Below are positions 1-8,460 of a DNA stretch of 64,000 bases, piece after piece. A model generated the notes under the pieces. It ran no database searches and was not told where the DNA came from. It saw only the letters and a list, made by a program, of their open reading frames with translations. A program made the translations under genes and the position numbers. This stretch comes from RPQJ01 sp963823535. GTDB lineage: Bacteria; Pseudomonadota; Gammaproteobacteria; Steroidobacterales; Steroidobacteraceae. The stretch lies in assembly GCA_963823535.1 (NCBI GenBank), contig CAWGLZ010000005.1, positions 124,001 to 188,000 of the forward strand. Direction: 5' to 3'. Every line of letters starts with the position of its first letter. The first letter of the stretch is position 1.

Positions 1-643
1 GGGTCGCCGGCCGGCCGTCCCCGCTCTGCTGCGCCAGCAGCCCGTCGCCGACCGCCGCAGGCGCGTCGGCGGCGAGTCCGGACGGTTCGTCCGACGCGAA
101 AATCGAACCGGCCGGCAGGTCCGCAACCGTCGACTCGAGTACCACGCCGATGCTGCAGGTGCTGCCCTGTGCGGCACAGCGCGCGAGCGTCGCCATCGGC
201 TCCCATCGGTTGCCGGCGTCGACGCGCGCCAGCCAGATCTCGATTGCGCCGCCGCAGCCGATGCCCAGTCCCCAGGGAAGATCGTCCTCGCTCGAGTGAT
301 CGTAGTGGACGATCCGCGGCTGTCCTGTCTCGAAGACGGGACGTGCGCGCTCGACGAGGTCTCCCTCTAGGCATCCTCCGGAAATCAGGCCTTCGCAGTG
401 ACCGTCGTCGGTGACGAGCACCTGGGCGCCCGCCTTGCGGTAGGTGGAGCCACGCGTGGCGACGACCATGCCGAGGACGAGCGGCGTGCCAGCCGCGCGG
501 GCGCGGGCGTAAACCGGCAACAGTTGTGCCAGAGAAGAATCCAGGGCCGCCGTCCTTGCCGCGGTGCGCGGGCCTCGTTGCCGATGGCCCGATACTAGCG
601 CTCCGGACTCATTTGTCGAGGACCTCGAATGTGAGGCCGGCAT
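1..643 (-). CDS. XdhC/CoxI-family protein (partial, C-terminus outside window)
   Basis: The reverse strand reads continuously to the window edge. It carries the XdhC/CoxI hallmarks: GSTYRKAGAQ, then SGGCLEGDL, then a GxGCGG-type LGIGCGGAIEIW segment. In this family the N-terminal domain precedes a Rossmann NAD-binding domain, which would lie beyond position 1. Family members help insert or mature the molybdenum cofactor of xanthine or CO dehydrogenases; no molybdoenzyme is visible here. The start is uncertain. An in-frame ATG at 643 overlaps the end of the upstream gene by about 35 bases, but conserved sequence begins only near 545. Good family assignment; start and specific role are open. 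Confidence 0.8.
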   Translation of the reverse strand, partial: MPASHSRSSTNESGALVSGHRQRGPRTAARTAALDSSLAQLLPVYARARAAGTPLVLGMVVATRGSTYRKAGAQVLVTDDGHCEGLISGGCLEGDLVERARPVFETGQPRIVHYDHSSEDDLPWGLGIGCGGAIEIWLARVDAGNRWEPMATLARCAAQGSTCSIGVVLESTVADLPAGSIFASDEPSGLAADAPAAVGDGLLAQQSGDGRPAT

Positions 644-1842
644 GCGCCTGCAGGCGCTCGATCAACCGGTCGCCGAAAAGGGTGGCCGGGGTCCAGAATC
701 CGCCCCGCGCATCGTCGGTGCCGATGTCCAGCGCCAGGCAGGCGCCTGCCTGTCCGAGCATCTTGGCCGTGGAGCCGTAGCCGGGGTCGCGGTCGCCCGT
801 CACCCGGGTCCGGATGCAGCGGCCGTCCGCAGTCCTGCCGACGAACCGCAGGTCGAAGAACCCCTTGCGCTGCGCCTCCGCGCTGGGCCCCTCGCCCGGT
901 GCCGGGAGGACCCGCTCCAGCGCCCAGCGCGTCGGCGGCAACGCTCCCGGCCAGCATGATCCCGGCGAGCCCGGCCGCCATGCCTGTCGCGGCCAGTCGT
1001 CCCTGCAGGCCTCGACCGGTGATCATCGCCTCGTCGTAACGGAAATCCTTGCCGTACGCCTGCTTCGACAATGCATTCGAGCGCTGCACGATGCGCGTGT
1101 TGATGGCGCTCATCACGAAGGGCGCCACCCAGGCGGCGAAATCGGCGTCGAACTCCGCGGACTTGACCTGGTGCTGACGTACGCCGGGCCCGTAGCCCTC
1201 GGGACACAGTGAATACGGATCAGCGAGTTCCCGGCGCAGGGCGGGATTCCTGCTCGCTTCCTTGATGACGTTGAGCAGGCTCGCAACCGTGCCGCCCGAA
1301 AATCCGCCGCGCACTCCCTTCACCCGCATCCTGACCTCGGTGCAGGGTTCGCCGAATCGCTCGAGCGCCCTCTGCTGCAGGAAATGAACGCCGAGGTCCG
1401 AGGGAATCGAGTCGAAGCCGCAGCAGTGCACGATGCGGGCACCGGACTTGCGCGCCTGTTTCTCGTAGGCCTGGATCATCCGTCGGATCCACTGTACCTC
1501 GCCGGTGAGGTCACAGTAGTCCGTGCCGGTTGCGGCGCAGACCTTCACGAGCGGTTCGCCGTGGATCGCGTAAGGCCCCACGGTCGAGACCATCGTCCGG
1601 GTCTGGTCACACAGTTGCCGCAGCGCGGCCTCGTCCGCGGCATCCGCGACGAGCATCGGCAGCCGCGCGGCCTTCAGGCCGAGCGAGTTGCGCAGGCTCG
1701 CGAGCCTCGCCTCCGAGCGGCCGGCGATCGCCCATCTGAGCTCGCGCTGCACGCCGAACTGCTCGAGGAGATAGCGGGCGAGGATCTGGCCGACGAAGCT
1801 CGTGGCGCCGAACACGATCAGGTGGAACTGAGGGGTCGTCAT
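609..1842 (-). pseudogene. Saccharopine-dehydrogenase-like NAD(P)-binding oxidoreductase, frameshifted
   Basis: The N-terminus has a Rossmann signature (FGATSFVGQ). It is followed by family hallmarks VSTVGPYAIHGEPLV, ATGTDYCDLTGE and HCCGFDSIPSDLG, typical of the saccharopine-dehydrogenase-like/trans-acting enoyl reductase family (about 390-410 aa). ATG 1842 is chosen because conservation begins there. The reading frame breaks between about 930 and 955. Downstream, the family C-terminus (LPAPGEGPS, then TAKMLGQAGACLALD) continues in another frame to a stop at 609. The original frame runs on as low-complexity Arg/Gly/Pro sequence to 595. Either a one-base indel has inactivated the gene or there is a sequence error. 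Substrate unknown. Confidence 0.8.
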
Positions 1843-1919
1843 GGGGTCCTCGAAAAGCGAATCACCGCAGCATGGCATAGAATCGCTCCCCTGACCCCCG
1901 TCTGACCAGGACCCACAGC

Positions 1920-2975
1920 ATGCAAGCCGAAGCGATCTACCAGGACCTGAAGCACAAGCTCGGGGACGTCATGCCCGAGGCGGAACTGATCCTGAAGGCC
2001 GAGGTCGCCGCCGAGGTGCTGCGGCTCAAGGCCGAGCGCAATGCCGTGATTCTCGGGCACAACTACATGGAGCCTGCGCTGTTCCACACCGTGCCGGACT
2101 TCCAGGGCGATTCCCTGGAGCTCAGCCGGCGGGCCGCTGAGACCGACAAGCCGGTCATCGTGTTCTGCGGCGTGCGCTTCATGGCCGAGACCGCCAAGAT
2201 CCTCAACCCGACCAAGACGGTGCTGCTACCGACCGAGAAAGGCGGCTGCTCGCTGGCCGAGAGCATCACCGCGGCGGACGTGCGGGCGCTGCGGGCGGCC
2301 TACCCCGGTGTTCCCATCGTCACCTACATCAACACCTATGCCGACGTGAAGGCTGAATGCGACATCTGCTGCACGTCGAGCAACGCGGTCGCGGTGGTCG
2401 AATCGCTCAAGTCGGACACCGTCATCTTCCTGCCCGACGAATACCTCGCGAAGAACGTCGCCCGCGAGACCGGACTGCACGTCATCGTGCCGACCGTGCT
2501 GCCGAAGCCGGGTGCGGCCCGGGCGGACACCGAGGTCGAGCGGACGATGATCGCGTGGAAGGGACGCTGCGAGGTGCACGAACTCTTCACGCCGGAGGAC
2601 ATCGACTCGGTGCGCCGGCAGTTCCCGGACGTCATGATCCTCGCGCATCCGGAGTGCAGCCCGGAGGTCGTGGCCAAGGCGGACTTCTCCGGCAGCACGA
2701 CCGCAATGATCAAGGCCGTCGAGAACTCGAAGGCGAAGCGCTACCTGCTGCTCACCGAATGCTCGATGGGCGACAACATCGTGGCGGCGAACCCCGAGAA
2801 GGAAATGCTGCGGCTGTGCAGCCACCGCTGCCCGCACATGCACGAGATCACGCTCGAGCAGACCCGCGACTCCCTGCGCTACCTGCGCTGGGAGATCGAC
2901 GTGCCGGAGGACGTCCGCGTCCGTGCGTTGCGCTCGGTCGAGCGCATGCTGGCCGTTGGACCGAAGATCGATTGA
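1920..2975 (+). CDS. nadA: Quinolinate synthase A
   Basis: 351 aa. NadA condenses iminoaspartate with dihydroxyacetone phosphate to quinolinate in NAD synthesis, using a [4Fe-4S] cluster. Probable cluster cysteines by family alignment are C83 (FCGVRFMAETAK), C217 (KGRCEVHELF) and C281 (TECSMGDN). Other family blocks are ILGHNYMEP near 45 and NTYADVKAECDICCTSSNA near 138. The stop overlaps the nadB start (ATTGA), so the two are translationally coupled; NadB supplies the unstable substrate iminoaspartate. nadC is not adjacent. It is transcribed away from the frameshifted oxidoreductase; the 77-base gap contains a possible -10 (TAGAAT). Confidence 0.97.
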   Translation: MQAEAIYQDLKHKLGDVMPEAELILKAEVAAEVLRLKAERNAVILGHNYMEPALFHTVPDFQGDSLELSRRAAETDKPVIVFCGVRFMAETAKILNPTKTVLLPTEKGGCSLAESITAADVRALRAAYPGVPIVTYINTYADVKAECDICCTSSNAVAVVESLKSDTVIFLPDEYLAKNVARETGLHVIVPTVLPKPGAARADTEVERTMIAWKGRCEVHELFTPEDIDSVRRQFPDVMILAHPECSPEVVAKADFSGSTTAMIKAVENSKAKRYLLLTECSMGDNIVAANPEKEMLRLCSHRCPHMHEITLEQTRDSLRYLRWEIDVPEDVRVRALRSVERMLAVGPKID

Positions 2976-4540
2976 GCGAAGCCATCCACACCGACGTCCT
3001 GATCCTGGGCTGCGGCATCGCGGGCGGCACGGCGGCGCTCGAACTGGCCGAGGCCGGGTTCGACGTCCTGCTCGTGACGCGCGCGGACCGCCTCGAGGAG
3101 TCGAACACCTACTGGGCGCAGGGCGGCATCATCTTCAGGGGCGAGGGCGACACGCCCGAACTTCTGGCCAGCGACATCTCGAATGCGGGCGACGGCATCT
3201 GCCACGAGAGTGCCGTGGAGATCCTTGCCCGCAGCGGGCCCGAACTCGTCCAGTCGATCCTGCTCGACCGCCTGGGGGTGCCGTTCGACCGCAGGCCCGA
3301 CGGGTCGCTGTCGCTGGGGCGCGAGGGCGGGCACTCGCTCGCCCGGATCGTGCACTCCACGGACCGGACGGGGCGGGCGATCGAGGATGCCCTGGTCGCG
3401 GCGCTCGCAAAGCATCCACGTGTACGCTTTCTCAAGCAGCATACGGCGGTCGACCTGCTCACGCCGGCCCACCACGGTCAGGACAGGCGCGCCATCTACG
3501 ATCCCCTGTCCTGCGTCGGCGCGTTCGTGCTCGACCAGTCGAGCGGCGAAATCATCCGCTGTTTCGCCCGGGCGACGATCCTGGCGACCGGCGGACTCGG
3601 GCAGATCTTCCTGCGCACGACCAACCCCGTGGGTTCGCGTGGCGACGGTCTCGCCATGGCGTATCGCGCGGGTGCCCGGGTCATCAATACCGAGTACGTG
3701 CAGTTTCATCCGACGGCCTTCTACCATCGCACGGCCCCGTGCTTCCTGGTGACGGAGGCGGTGCGGGGCGCCGGGGCGCGGCTCGTGGACGAGCGCGGCG
3801 TGCCGTTCATGGACCGCTACGATCCCGAATGGAAGGACCTTGCGCCGCGCGACGTGGTCGCGCGCAGCATCCATTCGGAGATCCTGCGCCGGGGCGTACC
3901 GAACGTCTACCTGGACCTCGTGTCCTACATCCCGGCGGATCGCATCCGTGCGGAGTTTCCCGGCATGTACTCGAGCTGCCTCGAGTACGGCATCGACATC
4001 ACGCGCGACCTGCTGCCGGTGGTGCCTGCCGCGCACTATGCGTGCGGCGGCGTCTGGGTGGACGAACACGGGCGCAGCACGATCGAGCGGCTGTACGCGA
4101 TCGGGGAGGCGTCCTGCACGGGCCTGCACGGGGCGAATCGCCTCGCGAGCACGTCGCTGCTGGAGGGGCTGGTGTGGGGATACCGCTCGGCCCGGCACAT
4201 CGCGGGGGAACTCGAGTCGCACGACGGCGTACGGTTCGAGGACATCCCGCCCTGGCAGCCGACCGGGCACGAGCTGCCGGACCCGGCGCTCATTGCCCAG
4301 GACATGAGCTCCCTGAAACACATCATGTGGAACTACGTGGGACTCGTGCGGACGACCCGCCGTCTCGCCCGCGCCATCCAGGACCTGCGCAATCTCGAGG
4401 TCGAGACCGAGCGGTTCTACCGCGCCGCCGCGATGACCGACGAGCTGATCGGATTGCGCAATGCCGTCAGGGTGGCGCTGACGGTGACGCTCGCGGCGTG
4501 GGAGAACCACGAGAGCCGCGGCTGCCACTACCGCGAGTGA
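2972..4540 (+). CDS. nadB: L-aspartate oxidase
   Basis: 522 aa from a TTG start at 2972 that overlaps the nadA stop; no ATG lies near the conserved N-terminus, so TTG is preferred. NadB is an FAD flavoprotein that oxidises L-aspartate to iminoaspartate. Visible features are the dinucleotide-binding ILGCGIAGGTAALELA at the N-terminus, the substrate/FAD segment SNTYWAQGGI, and TGGLGQIFLRTTNP followed by GDGLAMAYRAGARV. EYVQFHPTAF and HGANRLASTSLLEGLVWG are typical of the succinate dehydrogenase/aspartate oxidase flavoprotein family. Length fits NadB (about 520-540 aa) rather than SdhA or FrdA. Pairing with nadA settles the identity. Confidence 0.96.
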   Translation: MSEAIHTDVLILGCGIAGGTAALELAEAGFDVLLVTRADRLEESNTYWAQGGIIFRGEGDTPELLASDISNAGDGICHESAVEILARSGPELVQSILLDRLGVPFDRRPDGSLSLGREGGHSLARIVHSTDRTGRAIEDALVAALAKHPRVRFLKQHTAVDLLTPAHHGQDRRAIYDPLSCVGAFVLDQSSGEIIRCFARATILATGGLGQIFLRTTNPVGSRGDGLAMAYRAGARVINTEYVQFHPTAFYHRTAPCFLVTEAVRGAGARLVDERGVPFMDRYDPEWKDLAPRDVVARSIHSEILRRGVPNVYLDLVSYIPADRIRAEFPGMYSSCLEYGIDITRDLLPVVPAAHYACGGVWVDEHGRSTIERLYAIGEASCTGLHGANRLASTSLLEGLVWGYRSARHIAGELESHDGVRFEDIPPWQPTGHELPDPALIAQDMSSLKHIMWNYVGLVRTTRRLARAIQDLRNLEVETERFYRAAAMTDELIGLRNAVRVALTVTLAAWENHESRGCHYRE

Positions 4541-4547
4541 CCGGCCG

Positions 4548-4570
4548 CGCCGCGCCGTCGCCGCGCGGCG
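4548..4570. terminator. GC-rich hairpin between convergent genes
   Basis: CGCCGCGC (4548-4555) pairs with GCGCGGCG (4563-4570) around a 7-base loop, in the gap between nadB and the convergent MAPEG gene. There is no T-tract, so intrinsic termination is plausible but not shown. Confidence 0.4.
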
Positions 4571-4999
4571 TCAGCTCAGGATGCGCAGGCCCTCGCGTAC
4601 CGTGAACGCCATCAGCACGACGCTGGCGAGCGCAAACATCGGGAAGCGCACCATCACGCGGTTGAACGTCGCCTGCACCAGCGAATGCGCGATGCGCAGC
4701 AGTACATAGGCCCAGGCGAGCTTGAGCGCGGCGGCATCGCCGCCGCCGGTCAGGGCGGCGAAGAACATCAAGGCATAGAAGATGGTCGGCTGCTCGTGCA
4801 GGTGATTGTAGTTGTCGGCCACCGAACGGACCCCCGGCCGGAGACGGTGCGCCCAGGTGCCCGGATAGGCCGCGTCCTGCGGATCGATGCCCGCCGCCTG
4901 CATCGCCGGGATGCGCGTCGCGTACATCCAGATCCACATGACGAGCGTCCACGCCACGAGGACGAGCACGGGGGTCAGGAACTCGGTCGAGGTCGGCAT
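4571..4999 (-). CDS. MAPEG-family membrane protein
   Basis: 142 aa from ATG 4999; the longer frame upstream looks non-coding. Four hydrophobic segments are visible: near 7-25 (FLTPVLVLVAWTLVMWIW), 68-80, 88-105 and 115-135. The segment DNYNHLHEQPTIFYALMF is the MAPEG signature (membrane-associated proteins in eicosanoid and glutathione metabolism), where the Asn/Glu-Gln-Pro block contributes to the glutathione site. Bacterial members are often glutathione-transferase-like or of unknown function. It is convergent with nadB and divergent from the glycosyltransferase remnant. Confidence 0.85.
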   Translation of the reverse strand: MPTSTEFLTPVLVLVAWTLVMWIWMYATRIPAMQAAGIDPQDAAYPGTWAHRLRPGVRSVADNYNHLHEQPTIFYALMFFAALTGGGDAAALKLAWAYVLLRIAHSLVQATFNRVMVRFPMFALASVVLMAFTVREGLRILS

Positions 5000-5090
5000 G
5001 GAGGTGTCCCGTCCGCTGCTGTATTCCGCCAAGGTTAGCAGGCCATGGGCTTGACGCGGGCACCCGTGCGCGGAAACCTGGGAGCCCTCC

Positions 5091-5783
5091 ATGATCATCT
5101 CGACGACACTCACCGGCAGCAGTGCGGACGTCATCGGCGGGGCGCTCGCGTCCGTCGAGCGGCTCTACGTCCGTCCGGAAGTGAGTCTCGCCGACAGCCT
5201 CGCCGCGCGGGCCCCGACGGTACAGGTGCTGCTCGTCACCGCGACCGACGGGTCTTACGCCAAGGAGCGCATCGTCCGACTGCCGGCGCGGGTGCGCTGG
5301 GAGGGGCCCGCGCACGAGGCCCTGCGCGGTCAGCGTACGGCCGAGTCGGAGACGCTGGACGGCCTCCGCTTCAGCGAACTTCCCAAGGACGAGGCTGCGC
5401 TCAGGCACAAGTTCGAGCGTGACGTGATCGCGCTGCGTGCGTACACGCGCAAGCGGCCGAAGGAACCGCGCTGGCACTACTATCTCGGCGCTTCGCATCA
5501 TGACCTCGGCCAGTACGCGGCCGCCCTCGAGGCGAAGCGCTACGAGGACGCGATCGCGTGGTCGAACATGGCGATCGTGAACGGCTTCAACGACGGTGCT
5601 GGCGCGAGCTTCGCCCGCATCGGCTTCCGGGATCCATCGGCGCTCCACGAAGGCCCCTATGAAGTCCTGCGCGCAACGTTCGAGGCGCTCGGCAACGCGG
5701 AAGCGGCGGAGGCGGCACGGCAGGAACGGGACGCCGCGCAGCTGGTGCGAATGCCAGCCGCACGATCAGGGGGTGGCGACTGA
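5091..5783 (+). pseudogene. Glycosyltransferase family 2 remnant with internal deletions
   Basis: The 230-codon frame opens with a GT2-style N-terminus (ISTTLTGSSADVIGGALASV). It then jumps directly to sequence that in related longer proteins follows the catalytic core (LYVRPEVSLADSLA, then GSYAKERIVRLPARVRW, GPAHEAL). The whole nucleotide-sugar binding part with its DxD is absent. A TPR-like block (FERDVIALRAYTRKRPKEPRW, YYLGASHHDLGQY) is followed by a second apparent excision, joining ALEAK to the distal AIAWSNMAIVNGF repeat. The ends FRDPSALHEGPYEVLRA look intact. Both deletions keep frame. I infer a non-functional glycosyltransferase; a short functional TPR protein cannot be excluded. The 3' end overlaps the convergent SRPBCC gene by 18 bases. 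Confidence 0.6.
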
Positions 5784-6314
5784 CGGGTGGTCCGTCCTGG
5801 ACGCAAGCGCTGCGAAACCGCCGAACTGCAGGCCCACGACCTGGTCGACGACGGGCGCGAAATCCGCCAGCCTGTGCGAGGGGTCGCCGCTCAGGCGATA
5901 GGTGACGACGGCCTCGGTTCCGCTGTCCATGGCCGCCAGTGCCACCGTCAGCACGCCGGCGACGGCCATGTCCTGGAACGGACCGAGGGAACCGCGGAAT
6001 CGCAGCAGCTTCCCCGGCAGCGCCATGACGACGCGCCCATGCTCCGCACTGCCGCCGTCCCAGCGCTCGCAGAAACAGCCGCCGGCCTCCGGCACCAGGC
6101 TCATGTGGCGCGCATCGCCGGACCAGGTGTGGTCGTCGGGCCAGTACCGCTCCGGATGGATGAGTGCCGTCCAGGCCTCGTCGGGTGCGACAGGCAGCCT
6201 GAATCGATGCTCGATGAGCAGCGCGTCGGCTGCCGCCTGTTTCACTTCCGCACTGGACAGGTTCGGGACGAGCGCCAGGGCCGCGACGGCGGCGCACAGG
6301 ATGACGGGGTTCAT
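5766..6314 (-). CDS. Exported SRPBCC (START/Bet v1-like) domain protein
   Basis: 182 aa from ATG 6314. The start is chosen because an N-terminal signal peptide follows (NPVILCAAVAALALVPNLSSA). The mature part begins with a hydrophobic-ligand START-like pattern: EHRFRLPVAPDEAWTALIHP, then the strand region LVPEAGGCFCERW and a late VVDQVVGLQFGGF helix. Proteins of this type bind lipids or act as polyketide cyclase-like folds. No catalytic residue can be assigned. It is likely periplasmic. The next gene upstream on the same strand, a serine hydrolase, is 37 bases away, so they may be co-transcribed. Confidence 0.75.
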   Translation of the reverse strand: MNPVILCAAVAALALVPNLSSAEVKQAAADALLIEHRFRLPVAPDEAWTALIHPERYWPDDHTWSGDARHMSLVPEAGGCFCERWDGGSAEHGRVVMALPGKLLRFRGSLGPFQDMAVAGVLTVALAAMDSGTEAVVTYRLSGDPSHRLADFAPVVDQVVGLQFGGFAALASRTDHPSVATP

Positions 6315-6351
6315 GCGTCGATTCCAGGGTGTGCAGCAGTGGGGGACGTCA

Positions 6352-7680
6352 TCAGCACATGCCGGTGGCGAAGAGCCGATCGTCCTGGTCCGCCTGCGAA
6401 AGCTTCGGACACTGCCGCGACACGTTGCCGACGAACGACAGCAGCCATGGCATGTGCAGGCCCACGACGAGCTTGCCCGTGGTGAGGAGCGCCACGGAAA
6501 CGTCCCGCTCGGGATCGGCCCAGACGAGGATGTTCGCAAAGCCGAGGTGTCCATACGCCCGCGCGCAATCCGGGCCGTACAGCCCCCAAGGGCTCGCGCC
6601 GAGCATCATGCCCGCCGAATAGCGCAGCGGGACCAGCAGCGAACGGTCGATCTCCGCCTTGCCCACTTCGGCGACGGCGCGGCGCACCGTCAAGGGCTCG
6701 AACACGCGGACACCGTCCAGTTCCCCACCGTTCAGCAGGCACTGGAAGATCCGGGTGCAGTCGTCGGCGGTCGCGACGCCGTTTCCGGCGGGGATCACGG
6801 CGCGGTAGAAGCGCGGATCGTTCGAGAGACTGACCGCGTGCTCGAGGCTCGTGCCGATCGCTCGCTTCAGGTAGATGTCCACGGGCGCGGCCAGGCGGAA
6901 CCCCGATACGTAGTTGCGAGCGACTTGACCGAGCGTTCTCCCGCGCGCACCGAAATCGAACGAGGCGAGCCCGAGCGGCCCGCTGATGTGGTCGCGGAAG
7001 AATCCGCGGAAGCTGCGGCCGCTCACCTTCTCCACCAGCGCGGCCACGACGAACCCGGCCGTGAGCGCATGGTAGGCGTGATGCTGGCCGGGCTTGTCGG
7101 GTGCGGTGGCACAGATGAGCCGCATGATTTCCTTGCGGTCGAGCAGGAGTTCGGCCGGATCCACGCCCCGCGTGGGGATCGTCGGGATCCCGGCCTTGTG
7201 GCAGAGCAGCTGGTAGATCGTGATGTCGCGCTTGCCGTTGCGGCCGAACTGCGGCAGGTAGTGGCTGATCGGGTCGAGCAGGCTCAATTCCTTTTGCTGC
7301 GACAGCAGGTGCACCGTCAAGGCGGCCATGGCCTTGCTCGCGGAGAAGATGCACACCGGCGTGTCCGGCGTCATCGGCAGCGGCTGCTCGTGCTCGTCGC
7401 CCGGGCCATTGCCACGGGCATGGCCGATGGCTCGCTTGAGGACGACCTTGCCGTGACGTCGGAGGACCAGCGAGATGCCGGGATGCATGCCTGTGGCGTA
7501 CATCCTTGCCACGGCCTTCCAGATCGCGGCGACGCCCTCGCGCGACATGCCGACGAGGTCCGGGTCGTGTTCCTCCTGCGCGGCGATGGTCGTGACGCCT
7601 TGCAGGTCCCGCGGCACTTCGGCGGCATCGATCAGGCGCCGGCGCAGCGGAGCGGGTACGTGGCGGAGCGCGGTGAACAT
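6352..7680 (-). CDS. Serine hydrolase of the class C beta-lactamase/EstB family
   Basis: 442 aa. The nucleophile motif SxxK is S113-A-S-K116 in CIFSASKAMAAL. A tyrosine motif follows in HHAYHALTAGFVVAALVEKVSG, where the canonical YxN is YHA. The third box is HLGFANILVWADPE in place of KTG. Members are esterases, transesterases or D-aminopeptidases more often than true beta-lactamases. No signal peptide is evident, so a cytoplasmic esterase is likely. The loss of canonical YxN and KTG supports esterase rather than lactamase activity. Its promoter region is shared with the divergent GST gene 64 bases away. Confidence 0.85.
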   Translation of the reverse strand: MFTALRHVPAPLRRRLIDAAEVPRDLQGVTTIAAQEEHDPDLVGMSREGVAAIWKAVARMYATGMHPGISLVLRRHGKVVLKRAIGHARGNGPGDEHEQPLPMTPDTPVCIFSASKAMAALTVHLLSQQKELSLLDPISHYLPQFGRNGKRDITIYQLLCHKAGIPTIPTRGVDPAELLLDRKEIMRLICATAPDKPGQHHAYHALTAGFVVAALVEKVSGRSFRGFFRDHISGPLGLASFDFGARGRTLGQVARNYVSGFRLAAPVDIYLKRAIGTSLEHAVSLSNDPRFYRAVIPAGNGVATADDCTRIFQCLLNGGELDGVRVFEPLTVRRAVAEVGKAEIDRSLLVPLRYSAGMMLGASPWGLYGPDCARAYGHLGFANILVWADPERDVSVALLTTGKLVVGLHMPWLLSFVGNVSRQCPKLSQADQDDRLFATGMC

Positions 7681-7744
7681 GTCCGGACCTGTCGTGTGGC
7701 CGTCCCTTCTGGGATAGTCTCAGAACCACCCGGAGCCGTCACCT

Positions 7745-8440
7745 GTGATCGACCTCTATACCGCTGCGACGCCGAACGGCCACAAGGTCTCGATAGCACT
7801 CGAGGAACTTGCGTTGCCGTATTCCGTGCACGCGCTCGAACTCGGCCAGCTCGAGCAGAGACGGCCGGAGTTCCTGCGGATCAGCCCGAACGGGCGGATT
7901 CCTGCCATCGTGGACCGCGACGAGGACGATTTCGCCGTCTTCGAGTCAGGCGCGATCCTCGTCTACCTCGCTGAGAAGACCGGGCGCCTGATGCCGTCGG
8001 ACCCCAAGGGGCGCTCGCGGGTCATGCAGTGGCTGATGTTCCAGATGGGTGGCATCGGGCCGATGATGGGCCAGGCGAACGTCTTCTACCGTTATCTTCC
8101 CGAGAAGATCCAGCCTGCCATCGATCGTTACCAGGGCGAGGTCCGGCGCCTGTTCGGCGTGCTCGACGAACGACTCGCCGGTCACGAGTACCTGGCGGGC
8201 GACTACTCGATTGCCGACATTGCGAACTGGGCCTGGGTTCGCACGCACAAGTGGTCCGGTGTCGGGCTCGACGGGCTTTCGCACCTGCAGCGCTGGGTTG
8301 AATCCCTCGCGGCTCGCCCGGCCTGCCGGCGAGGCATCGACGTGCCGCCGCGTCCGCCGCGGACCAAGGACGGGCAGGGGGCCGACAAGTTCATCGGGGA
8401 AGCCCGCAACATGGTCGAAACGGGCCAGTCGCGAACCTGA
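7745..8440 (+). CDS. Glutathione S-transferase family protein (YfcG/Ure2p-like)
   Basis: 231 aa from GTG 7745. The N-terminal thioredoxin-fold domain has YTAATPNGHKVSIALEEL, the NGxKV pattern of the YfcG/YghU group in which Asn/Thr replaces the usual Tyr/Ser. The glutathione-gamma-glutamyl site is FESGAILVYLAEKTGRL. The C-terminal helical domain contains YSIADIANWAWV, the GST N-capping box. YfcG-like proteins act as glutathione disulfide oxidoreductases. The neighbour 20 bases downstream is an alpha/beta hydrolase, so they may form an operon. Confidence 0.9.
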   Translation: MIDLYTAATPNGHKVSIALEELALPYSVHALELGQLEQRRPEFLRISPNGRIPAIVDRDEDDFAVFESGAILVYLAEKTGRLMPSDPKGRSRVMQWLMFQMGGIGPMMGQANVFYRYLPEKIQPAIDRYQGEVRRLFGVLDERLAGHEYLAGDYSIADIANWAWVRTHKWSGVGLDGLSHLQRWVESLAARPACRRGIDVPPRPPRTKDGQGADKFIGEARNMVETGQSRT

Positions 8441-8460
8441 GCCACCCGGCAGGAGTGCCC

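Noticed and set aside
6352..7680. Calling the serine hydrolase a beta-lactamase resistance gene
   Set aside because: YxN and KTG boxes are altered and no signal peptide is present; esterase-type function is more likely.
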